Positions 1 to 6,008 of a stretch of DNA of 37,518 nucleotides are shown here, one piece after another. Source of the stretch: Pseudomonadota bacterium (GTDB lineage Bacteria > Pseudomonadota > Gammaproteobacteria > Steroidobacterales > Steroidobacteraceae); NCBI GenBank assembly GCA_025351005.1, contig JANXWS010000061.1, positions 1 through 37,518 of the forward strand, in the 5' to 3' direction. Below the pieces are notes generated by a model. That model saw only the letters and a program-made list of their open reading frames with translations, had not been told where the DNA came from and searched no databases. A program made the translations under genes and the position numbers. Within the stretch, counting starts at the first letter, position 1. Each line of letters begins with the position of its first letter.

Positions 1-239
1 CGACCGCCGCGGCTACTGCGACCGACCCGGCGCCGCGCAAGCGCCGCCGCCGGCGTCGCGGGCGCGGCGGCGGCGCGTCATCGGCGCCGGCGCCGGCGGC
101 CGAGGCCACGGCAACCGGCGAGCGCAGCGCGCCCGGCACAGGCATTGCCGCGGCACGGCCCGGCGCCCGCCGACTCGCTCTGATCGCCGCCGCCCTGCTT
201 GGCGCGGCGACCGTCGCCTGGCTCGTGCTCGCGCGCTGA
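1..239 (+). CDS. C-terminal part of an Arg-rich, tail-anchored protein of unknown function (5' truncated)
   Basis: A reading frame is open from the window edge (codons from base 3) to a TGA at 237-239. It encodes an Ala/Thr/Pro-rich stretch, a run of basic residues (RKRRRRRRGRGGG), another Ala/Pro-rich linker and a final hydrophobic segment of about 18 residues (LALIAAALLGAATVAWLV) that ends three residues before the stop. This looks like a low-complexity cytoplasmic linker with a C-terminal membrane anchor. The stop lies 7 nt before the convergent stop of yrfG, typical gene packing here. No enzymatic domain is visible because the N-terminus is outside the window, so I cannot name a family. 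In DNA this GC-rich an open frame of 78 codons is only moderate evidence; the antisense frame is also open. Confidence 0.45.
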   Translation, partial: TAAATATDPAPRKRRRRRRGRGGGASSAPAPAAEATATGERSAPGTGIAAARPGARRLALIAAALLGAATVAWLVLAR

Positions 240-246
240 CAGCCGA

Positions 247-912
247 CTACAGCAATTCGGCCACCGTGTCGATGCCGACGAAGCCGGCGGTGTCATGCGC
301 CGGCCGTCCCGAGTCCGGCCGGCGCACGGCGCGCAGCCACCGCACGCCGAAGTCGCGGGCTGCGGCCAGCACCGGCAGGCTGTCGTCGACCATCAGGGTG
401 CGGCGGGGATCGATGGGCGTGGCGGCCGCGAGGCTCGACCAGAAGGCGGGATCCGCCTTCGGCGCGCCGAACGGATGGCTCGAGTAGACCGCGTCGAGGT
501 GCCCGATCAGGTCCACGCGCTCGTCCTTGATCGCGAGGGTCTCCGGGTGGGCGTCGGTGACCAGCACGCAGCGCTTGTCGAGCGCCTTCAGCCGCCTGAG
601 GAAAGCTTCGGCGCCGCCTAGCCAGGCGACCTTCTCGCGCACGCCGCGCTTGAGCGCGCGCACGTCGAGCTCGAGCTCGCGGGTCCAGTAATCGATGCAG
701 TACCAGTCGAGGCTGCCACGCGCCGACGCGAAGCGCGGCATCAGCGCCGCCTGCGCCGCCTCGAAGGACAGCCCGCGGGCGCGGCCGTACGCCGCCGGCA
801 CGTGTTCCTGCCAGAACCAGTTGTCGAAACGCAGATCGAGCAACGTGCCGTCCATGTCGAGCAGCACCGTGTCGATCTCATCCCAGGGCAATGGCGCGGT
901 CGGCGGACTCAC
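247..912 (-). CDS. yrfG: HAD-superfamily GMP/IMP nucleotidase (YrfG type)
   Basis: The 221-residue protein is a HAD hydrolase, a family that dephosphorylates nucleoside 5'-monophosphates through an aspartyl-phosphate. Visible motifs are motif I DMDGT (residues 19-23, nucleophile and acid/base Asp), motif II Thr in LVTDAHP (about 119), the motif III Lys in GAPKADP (about 152) and motif IV MVDDS (174-178). Length and the sequence LDLRFDNWFWQEHVP after motif I match YrfG, whose E. coli member acts on GMP and IMP. The start chosen is GTG at 910-912: there is no ATG before the catalytic Asp, and the frame further upstream runs antisense through cysQ. The gene diverges from cysQ, as nudE/cysQ/yrfG genes commonly cluster in gammaproteobacteria. 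An AT-rich box begins only 6 bases upstream of the start, so the message may be leaderless or nearly so. Confidence 0.85.
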   Translation of the reverse strand: MSPPTAPLPWDEIDTVLLDMDGTLLDLRFDNWFWQEHVPAAYGRARGLSFEAAQAALMPRFASARGSLDWYCIDYWTRELELDVRALKRGVREKVAWLGGAEAFLRRLKALDKRCVLVTDAHPETLAIKDERVDLIGHLDAVYSSHPFGAPKADPAFWSSLAAATPIDPRRTLMVDDSLPVLAAARDFGVRWLRAVRRPDSGRPAHDTAGFVGIDTVAELL

Positions 913-916
913 GCCT

Positions 917-926
917 CTATGATATA
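917..926. promoter_or_regulatory. AT-rich shared -10 region between yrfG and cysQ
   Basis: The 36 bases between the two divergent starts hold one AT-rich island. On the plus strand it reads TATGAT (918-923, 5/6 to the sigma70 -10) and would place cysQ transcription about 20 nt before its ATG. On the minus strand it reads TATCAT (919-924), which would place the yrfG start at or next to its GTG. No good -35 is visible on either side, so this is a candidate only. Confidence 0.4.
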
Positions 927-948
927 ACCGAGCACTCCCCGGCCCCCA

Positions 949-1746
949 ATGCACCCTTCTCCCCCTCTGCTGCTGTCCGACGTCGTCGCCCTCGCCCGCG
1001 CCGCCGGCGAGGAGATACTCGCGGTCTACGCAGGGGAATTCACGGTCACGCGCAAGGGCGACGACTCCCCGCTGACGGTCGCGGACCTGCGGGCGCAGCG
1101 CGTGATCAGCGCCGGGCTCGCGAGCCTCACCCCCGACGTCCCGGTGATCTCCGAGGAAGCGCCGGTCCCGCCGCTTGCCGAGCGCAGCCGCTGGGAGTGG
1201 CTGTGGATGGTCGACCCTCTCGACGGCACCCGCGAGTTCGTCGAGCGCAGCGGCGAGTTCACGGTCAATATCGCGCTGGTGCACCGCCACGCACCGGTGC
1301 TCGGCGTACTGCACGTGCCGCTGACCGGAACCGACTACTACGCGGCGGCCGGCGCGGGGGCCTTCCGTCAGGGCCCCGGGACCGTCGCCGAGCGGATCGT
1401 CGCGCGTGCGCTCATCGCGGGTACGCCCCGGTTGATCGCGAGCCGCTCACACCGTGGCGACCGGCTGAACGGCTTCATCGAGCGCATCGGACCGCACCTC
1501 TTCGAGCCGCTGGGCAGCGCGGTCAAGTTCGGCCGCATCGCCGACGGCAGTGCCGACGTCTATCCGCGCGTTGGTCCGACGTCCGAGTGGGACACCGCCG
1601 CCGGCCAGGCTATCGCGGAAGTCGCCGGCGCCCACGTCGTCGGCCGCGACGGCAATGCGCTTCGCTACAACGCGCGCGAGACGATGGTGAATCCCGACTT
1701 CGTCTGCTACGCCGACGGGTCGCGTCCGTGGCACGAGTACCTGTGA
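949..1746 (+). CDS. cysQ: 3'(2'),5'-bisphosphate nucleotidase CysQ
   Basis: CysQ hydrolyses 3'-phosphoadenosine 5'-phosphate (pAp), the by-product of sulfate assimilation and of 4'-phosphopantetheine transfer, to AMP. The 265-residue protein shows the lithium-sensitive inositol-monophosphatase fold motifs: the metal-binding Glu in ISEEA (67-71), DPLDGTREF (89-97) with two metal-binding Asp, and WDTAAGQ (214-220). The Lys-Gly-Asp-Asp-Ser-Pro-Leu-Thr stretch near residue 36 is also typical of CysQ. Length is as expected and the ATG at 949 is the first plausible start. It heads a plus-strand operon: the DUF3301 gene starts 8 nt after its stop, followed by a PHP phosphatase that may act on the same nucleotide. 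Activity is inferred from family; the motifs are complete. Confidence 0.93.
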   Translation: MHPSPPLLLSDVVALARAAGEEILAVYAGEFTVTRKGDDSPLTVADLRAQRVISAGLASLTPDVPVISEEAPVPPLAERSRWEWLWMVDPLDGTREFVERSGEFTVNIALVHRHAPVLGVLHVPLTGTDYYAAAGAGAFRQGPGTVAERIVARALIAGTPRLIASRSHRGDRLNGFIERIGPHLFEPLGSAVKFGRIADGSADVYPRVGPTSEWDTAAGQAIAEVAGAHVVGRDGNALRYNARETMVNPDFVCYADGSRPWHEYL

Positions 1747-1753
1747 GCGGGCG

Positions 1754-2077
1754 TTGAGTGGACTGCTGTACCTGGCGCTGCTCGGCGGCGTGCTCGCGCT
1801 GGCCTGGAAGGTCAATGTCGAGGCACGCACGGCCGCGAACGAGGCCGCGCACGACGCCTGCGAGCGCGACGGCCTGCAGCTGCTCGACGGCACCGTTGCC
1901 TTCAAGTCGTGGCGCGTCGACCGCGATCGCCGCGGCCGCGTCGCGCTCCGACGCACGTACGTGTTCGACTACAGCGACGACGGCACCTCGCGCCGGCAGG
2001 GGTTCGTGATTCTGCGCGGCCGCGAGGTCGAGATCGTGGGCCTCGGGCCCACGCTGGTGCACGCCAAGAGCGCATGA
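1754..2077 (+). CDS. DUF3301 membrane-anchored protein
   Basis: This 107-residue protein has an N-terminal hydrophobic segment (residues 3-19) and a soluble domain with the DUF3301 pattern: Ala-rich helix, a conserved Cys (about 36), QLLDGTV (41-47), a basic stretch, and RRTYVFDYSDDG (65-76) leading to beta strands. DUF3301 proteins are short gammaproteobacterial membrane proteins without an assigned function, often beside cysQ, as here. The start is TTG at 1754; no in-frame ATG or GTG exists earlier, and the membrane segment begins directly after it. The stop overlaps the next start by ATGA (2074-2077), so translation is probably coupled to the PHP gene. Confidence 0.8.
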   Translation: MSGLLYLALLGGVLALAWKVNVEARTAANEAAHDACERDGLQLLDGTVAFKSWRVDRDRRGRVALRRTYVFDYSDDGTSRRQGFVILRGREVEIVGLGPTLVHAKSA

Positions 2078-2931
2078 ACGCCGGCGTCGACCTGCACCTG
2101 CACTCGAACTGCTCCGACGGCGTGCTGGCGCCGGCGGCGCTCGTCGAGATGCTCGCGAGTTCCGGAATCGGGCTGTTCGCGCTCACCGACCACGACAGCG
2201 TCGCCGGCCTCGCAGCCGCTGCGGCGGCCGCCCTGCATCACGGCCTCGCCTGCGTGTCCGGCATAGAACTCTCGGCGCGCTGGCGCGGCCGGACGGTGCA
2301 CGTCGTCGGCCTCGGCGTCGACGCCGCCGCGCCGGCACTCGGGCGCGGCGTCACCGCACGCCGCAACCTGCGCTGCGCGCGCGCGCTCGCGATTGCCGCC
2401 CGCCTCGAGCAGGCCGGCGCGCCCGGCGAGGCGGCCCTTGCCGCCCTCGCCGGCGTCGAGGTGCCAACCCGGACGCACTTCGCACGCGCGCTCGTTGCCC
2501 TCGGCGCCGCGCCCGACGTGGCCGCCGCATTCGAACGCTGGCTTGGCCGCGGCCGAGCGGGCGACGTCGGTGCCGACTGGCCGGGGCTCGGGGAAACGGT
2601 CGCGACCATCACCGCGAGCGGCGGCGTGGCGGTGCTCGCGCACCCGCTTCGCTACCGGCTCTCTGCCGGCCAGCGGCGCGCGCTGGTGGCGGAGTTCCGG
2701 GGCGAGGGCGGCGCTGCGCTCGAGGTGGTCACCGGCGGCGCCGCACCGCACCAGGTCGACACGGCGCTCGGGCTCGCGTTGCGGGCGGGTCTCGAGGGCT
2801 CGGTGGGCTCGGACTGCCACGACCCCGCGCTGCCGTGGCATCGACCGGGGCGATTGGCTAAGCTGCCTGAGGCTGTCGTGCCGGTCTGGGACCGGTGGGT
2901 CGCGGAACCGCGGCGGGCACTCGAGGCATGA
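2074..2931 (+). CDS. yciV: PHP-domain 3',5'-nucleoside bisphosphate phosphatase / RNase AM (YciV/TrpH family)
   Basis: The 285-residue protein is a PHP-fold metal-dependent phosphoesterase. All metal-ligand motifs are present: DLHLHSNCSDG (6-16), LTDHDS (38-42 region), GIELSA (63-68), LAHPLRY (188-194) and GSDCHD (245-250). The E. coli homologue (YciV, RNase AM) removes 3'-phosphate from 3',5'-bisphosphonucleotides and trims RNA 5' ends; the older name TrpH is positional. The ATG at 2074 overlaps the upstream stop (ATGA), and its own stop overlaps the DUF465 start in the same way (2928-2931). Being in one operon with cysQ suggests a shared role in removing pAp and short RNA products. The precise substrate is inferred from the family. 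Confidence 0.88.
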   Translation: MNAGVDLHLHSNCSDGVLAPAALVEMLASSGIGLFALTDHDSVAGLAAAAAAALHHGLACVSGIELSARWRGRTVHVVGLGVDAAAPALGRGVTARRNLRCARALAIAARLEQAGAPGEAALAALAGVEVPTRTHFARALVALGAAPDVAAAFERWLGRGRAGDVGADWPGLGETVATITASGGVAVLAHPLRYRLSAGQRRALVAEFRGEGGAALEVVTGGAAPHQVDTALGLALRAGLEGSVGSDCHDPALPWHRPGRLAKLPEAVVPVWDRWVAEPRRALEA

Positions 2932-3152
2932 CGGACACAAGCGACAAGGTCAACACCGAGCTGTTCGAGCGCCTCGAACGACTCCGCGAACTGCGCATCG
3001 AGCACCGTGACCTGGACGATGTCATAGAGCGCCTGCAGCTGGACCTGCGGATCGACGAACTGCGGCTGAAGCGCCTGAAGAAACGCAAGTTGCTGCTCAA
3101 GGACCAGATCACCCGGCTCGAGAGCGAGCTGATCCCCGATCTGAACGCCTGA
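2928..3152 (+). CDS. DUF465 (YdcH-like) small coiled-coil protein
   Basis: A 74-residue, highly charged, almost wholly helical protein. The ATG at 2928 overlaps the stop of the PHP gene (ATGA), which decides the start over an in-frame ATG 33 bases upstream inside the PHP gene. Residues 10-70 show heptad-like Leu spacing with RLERLRELRIEHRDLDDVI, then many Leu/Lys/Arg residues (RLKRLKKRKLLLKDQI) and a closing Glu-rich helix. This is the pattern of DUF465/YdcH proteins, which form helical hairpins and have no established function. It is the fourth gene of the cysQ operon; mscS follows after 27 nt. Confidence 0.8.
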   Translation: MTDTSDKVNTELFERLERLRELRIEHRDLDDVIERLQLDLRIDELRLKRLKKRKLLLKDQITRLESELIPDLNA

Positions 3153-3179
3153 CGCGGGCGCACGCCGGACACGAGCCGC

Positions 3180-4589
3180 ATGAACGACTTTGCCACCGAC
3201 GCGACCCTGCTTGCCCGCGCCTGGCTGACGGCCGGCACGCTGGCCGGCCTGCTGCTGCTCGGCCTGTCGCTCGCCGCCGGCTGGCTGGCGGCGCGACTGG
3301 TCGCGCGTTCGGCGCGCACGGCCCGCTCGACCGACGATGCGCTGCTGAGCGAGGCGTCGTCGCTCGGCGTCCCGTACGCGATCGTGCTGGCCGCGCTGCT
3401 CGCCGGCCGCGGCCTGATCGGCCTCACGAGCCTGGACACCCGGTTGCTGGACCTGTGCCTCGCGCTGTTCGGCTCGCTGGTCGCGATCCGCTTCGTCGCC
3501 TTTCTGCTGCGCGTCTCGCTCGGCCGCAACGGGCCGCTGCGCGCCTGGGAGCTCCGGGCGGCGCTGTTCGTCTGGTTCTTCGTCGCGATGCACCTGCTCG
3601 GCTGGCTGGAGGCCGTGATCGGCTCCCTCGACTCGATCGCGGTGACTCCGACCAAGTCCGGCGAGGCGCCGCTGACGCTGTGGTCGATCATCCGCTCGCT
3701 GTTCACCGTCATCGCCTTTGTCATCGTCGGCGCCTGGATCGGTCGCGCGCTCGACCGTCGCATTGCCACGATCAAGGGCCTTGCGGCCAACACCCGGATC
3801 GCGGTCGGCAAGTTCGCCTACGCATTCCTGATCGGCTTCGGCGTGCTGCTCGGCCTGTCGGCGTCCGGCCTCAATCTGGGCGCACTAGGCATCTTCGGTG
3901 GCGCGCTCGGCCTTGGCCTCGGTTTCGGCCTGCAGGCGATCGCCGCCAACTTCGTCAGCGGCTTCGTGCTGCTGATGGACAAGTCGATCAAGCCGGGCGA
4001 CGTGATCAGCTTCACCGGCACGATCGGTACCAGCACCGAGGGCTTCGGCTGGGTCGAGGAGCTGCGCGGCCGCTACGTCGTGGTGCGCGATCGCGACGGA
4101 GTCGAAACACTGGTGCCGAACCAGAACCTGATCACCAACCAGGTGATCAACTGGAGCTACAGCGACAAGCGCGTGCGGCTCAAGCTGCCGGTGCGCGTCA
4201 GCTACGACGACGATCCGGAGCGCGCGATGGACGTGCTGCTCGAGGCGGCCAAGTGCTCGCCGCGGATCCTGCGGGATCCGCCGCCGGTCGCGCGCCTGAT
4301 GGGCTTCCACGACTACGGCCCCGACCTCGAGCTGCGCTTCTGGATTGCCGACCCGGAAGGCGGCGTCAACAACGTGCGCTCGGACGTCAACCGCGCGATC
4401 TGGCGGCTGTTCAAGCAGCACGGCATCACCATTCCGCGGGCGCAGCTCGACGTCCGCATGTACGACGCCGACGGTCGCATCATCGGCGTCGGCGCATTGC
4501 CGGTGCGCGAGCGAGTCACGGCGCCGGGCTCGCTGCCGGCCCAGGGGCAGCCGCCGGCGAGCGGTGGCGGCCACCCGTTCGGCGCCTGA
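3180..4589 (+). CDS. MscS-family mechanosensitive channel
   Basis: A 469-residue inner-membrane protein. Hydrophobic segments lie near residues 17-40, 65-82, 92-112, 127-146, 170-188 and 213-262. The last one is the pore-lining helix with the Gly/Ala-rich pattern LGIFGGALGLGLGFGLQAIA (about 236-255), followed by NFVSGFVLLMDKSIKPGDVI, the junction with the beta domain and the clearest family signature. The rest matches the cytoplasmic MscS vestibule (VVVRDRDGVETLVPNQNLI; RVSYDDDPERAMDVLLEAA). It is longer than E. coli MscS (286) because of extra N-terminal membrane helices, so it belongs with the larger YbdG/YnaI-type channels. Such channels release solutes on hypo-osmotic shock. The start ATG has only a weak ribosome-binding site. 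Confidence 0.9.
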   Translation: MNDFATDATLLARAWLTAGTLAGLLLLGLSLAAGWLAARLVARSARTARSTDDALLSEASSLGVPYAIVLAALLAGRGLIGLTSLDTRLLDLCLALFGSLVAIRFVAFLLRVSLGRNGPLRAWELRAALFVWFFVAMHLLGWLEAVIGSLDSIAVTPTKSGEAPLTLWSIIRSLFTVIAFVIVGAWIGRALDRRIATIKGLAANTRIAVGKFAYAFLIGFGVLLGLSASGLNLGALGIFGGALGLGLGFGLQAIAANFVSGFVLLMDKSIKPGDVISFTGTIGTSTEGFGWVEELRGRYVVVRDRDGVETLVPNQNLITNQVINWSYSDKRVRLKLPVRVSYDDDPERAMDVLLEAAKCSPRILRDPPPVARLMGFHDYGPDLELRFWIADPEGGVNNVRSDVNRAIWRLFKQHGITIPRAQLDVRMYDADGRIIGVGALPVRERVTAPGSLPAQGQPPASGGGHPFGA

Positions 4590-4590
4590 G

Positions 4591-5013
4591 GTGGGCATCG
4601 AGCTCGCGCCCGGTCTGACGGTGCCGGACGACGAGATCGAATTCGATTACATCCGCTCGCCGGGTCCCGGCGGCCAGAACGTCAACAAGGTCGCGAGCGC
4701 CGTGCAGCTGCGCTTCAACGCCGGCGCGTCGGTGGTCCTCGACGAGTGGAGCCGGGCGCGGCTCGCGACGCTCGCCGGGCGGCGCCTGGCCCGCGACGGC
4801 TGGCTGGTGCTGAGCGCGCACCGCCATCGCAGCCAAGAAGGCAACCGCCGCGATGCGCTGCAGCGGCTCGCCGACCTGGTCCTGGCTGCGCGGCAGCGCC
4901 CGAAGCCGCGGCGCGCAACCCGGCCGACGCGCGGCGCACGCGAGCGCCGCCTCGAGGGCAAGAAGCAGCGCACCCGCGTCAAGGGCCTGCGACGGCCGCC
5001 CGGCGTCGACTGA
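4591..5013 (+). CDS. arfB: Alternative ribosome-rescue factor ArfB (YaeJ)
   Basis: The 140-residue protein is a codon-independent peptidyl-tRNA hydrolase that frees ribosomes stalled on messages without a stop codon. It carries the release-factor motif SPGPGGQNVNK with GGQ at 27-29, then VASAVQLRF, and ends in the basic tail typical of ArfB (GARERRLEGKKQRTRVKGLRR), which enters the empty mRNA channel. Length equals the family norm. The start is GTG at 4591, one base after the mscS stop (4587-4589), so the two are probably coupled. It closes the cysQ operon and is followed by a convergent gene after 7 nt. Confidence 0.93.
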   Translation: MGIELAPGLTVPDDEIEFDYIRSPGPGGQNVNKVASAVQLRFNAGASVVLDEWSRARLATLAGRRLARDGWLVLSAHRHRSQEGNRRDALQRLADLVLAARQRPKPRRATRPTRGARERRLEGKKQRTRVKGLRRPPGVD

Positions 5014-5020
5014 GCGGACG

Positions 5021-5890
5021 CTAGAGCCGGGTCGACGGCGGCGCGGCGGGCTGCGGGACGACGGGCTCCGCCGCTGCGGCGGCAGACCGCGAGTGATCCT
5101 TCAGGTACCCGTCCCAGGCTCGTGCGACCGACAGCAGTTCCTCGCCGCAGCGCGGCGCCCGCTCGGGCGCGATGATGCCGCGGCTGAGCGACCGCGCATG
5201 GCGGGCCGGCGCGTTGCCGTAGAGGATGCAGGCCACGGTCTCGAGCCGCGCGCGGGTGAAGGCATGCGACTCGAGATACTCGAAGCCCGACTCCGGCTGC
5301 TCGAGGGCACTGTCGTAGAACTCGATCGCGGCCGCGGCGCTCGGATCGCCGTCCTGCTCGGCAGCCGCCAGCGTGATCGCCGCGAACTCGTCGCTGGCGC
5401 GCTCCGCACCCTGCGGCACGGGCAGGCCGTAGAGCCCGACCAGCGCGCGCCCGACCTCGGCAAAGAGCGCGAAGGTGACCGCGCCCGAGAACAGCTGTTC
5501 GGCGTGCTCGGCGCTGGCTCCGCTCTCGCCCGCGATCACGAGTACCGCGTCCAGGAACTCGTAGCAGATCGTGACCGTGCGAGTCCCGGCGCTCCAGCTG
5601 GTCGTGCTGTGGCCACACTCGGCGATCGTCAGCGTCACGGTCGCGGGCAGCGCGAGCACGCGGTTCAGCTCTTCCGCGACCGATTCGAGGAAGCGCTGGT
5701 GTCGCAGCTCCTCGTAGTAGACCTCGTAGTCCGCGGTCGCCGGGCGCTGGTACGACGTCACGAAGTCGACCCGATCGTCGCCCGCTGCGGCCGCGCTCGC
5801 CGGCAGAGCCGCGAGCAGCAATACCGCCAGAGCGCCGTACCCGACACCGGCGACCACCCGCCCGGCGACCGGGACGACGACGTTGCGCAT
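5021..5890 (-). CDS. DUF4344-like secreted protein with a degenerate metallopeptidase motif
   Basis: A 289-residue protein with a hydrophobic N-terminal signal (about 17-36, ALPASAAAA cleavage region). The body resembles DUF4344 putative zinc metallopeptidases: YYEELRHQRFLE (58-69), a conserved ECG (91-93), an ICYEFLD stretch (108-114), then the helix where the family carries HExxH followed by LPVxGxxEDxAD. Here that helix reads LFAEVGRAL (142-150) and GAERASDEFA (161-170). The Glu and the downstream Asp remain, but both zinc-binding His are replaced by Ala and Arg, so it is probably not an active protease. Low similarity means the family assignment itself is moderate. It lies downstream of the TonB-dependent receptor on the same strand, beyond a long hairpin, and may be separately transcribed. 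Confidence 0.6.
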   Translation of the reverse strand: MRNVVVPVAGRVVAGVGYGALAVLLLAALPASAAAAGDDRVDFVTSYQRPATADYEVYYEELRHQRFLESVAEELNRVLALPATVTLTIAECGHSTTSWSAGTRTVTICYEFLDAVLVIAGESGASAEHAEQLFSGAVTFALFAEVGRALVGLYGLPVPQGAERASDEFAAITLAAAEQDGDPSAAAAIEFYDSALEQPESGFEYLESHAFTRARLETVACILYGNAPARHARSLSRGIIAPERAPRCGEELLSVARAWDGYLKDHSRSAAAAAEPVVPQPAAPPSTRL

Positions 5891-5956
5891 GGATCCCGCG
5901 TCGGCCTCGCGATGCAGCGGCCAGAATTCCGGACTTGCCGCGCCGGCGACCGCGGC

Positions 5957-6002
5957 GACCGGCCGATCGCGCGCTTGGGGATCAAGCGCGCGATCGCCGG
6001 TC
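5957..6002 (-). terminator. 20-bp hairpin directly after the TonB-dependent receptor gene
   Basis: Two arms, 5957-5977 and 5983-6002, are perfectly complementary over 20 pairs apart from one bulged C, and enclose the 5-base loop GGGAT. On the minus strand the hairpin starts 7 nt after the receptor's stop codon (6009-6011). There is no T-tract on either side, so it is not a standard intrinsic terminator; it may act with Rho, protect the mRNA 3' end, or both. It is the strongest inverted repeat I found in the window. Confidence 0.55.
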
Positions 6003-6008
6003 CAGGGA

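Noticed and set aside
5004-5037. Inverted repeat CGTCGAC/GTCGACG between arfB and the DUF4344-like gene as a bidirectional terminator
   Set aside because: Only 7 pairs with a 20-base loop and no T-tract; expected by chance in this sequence.
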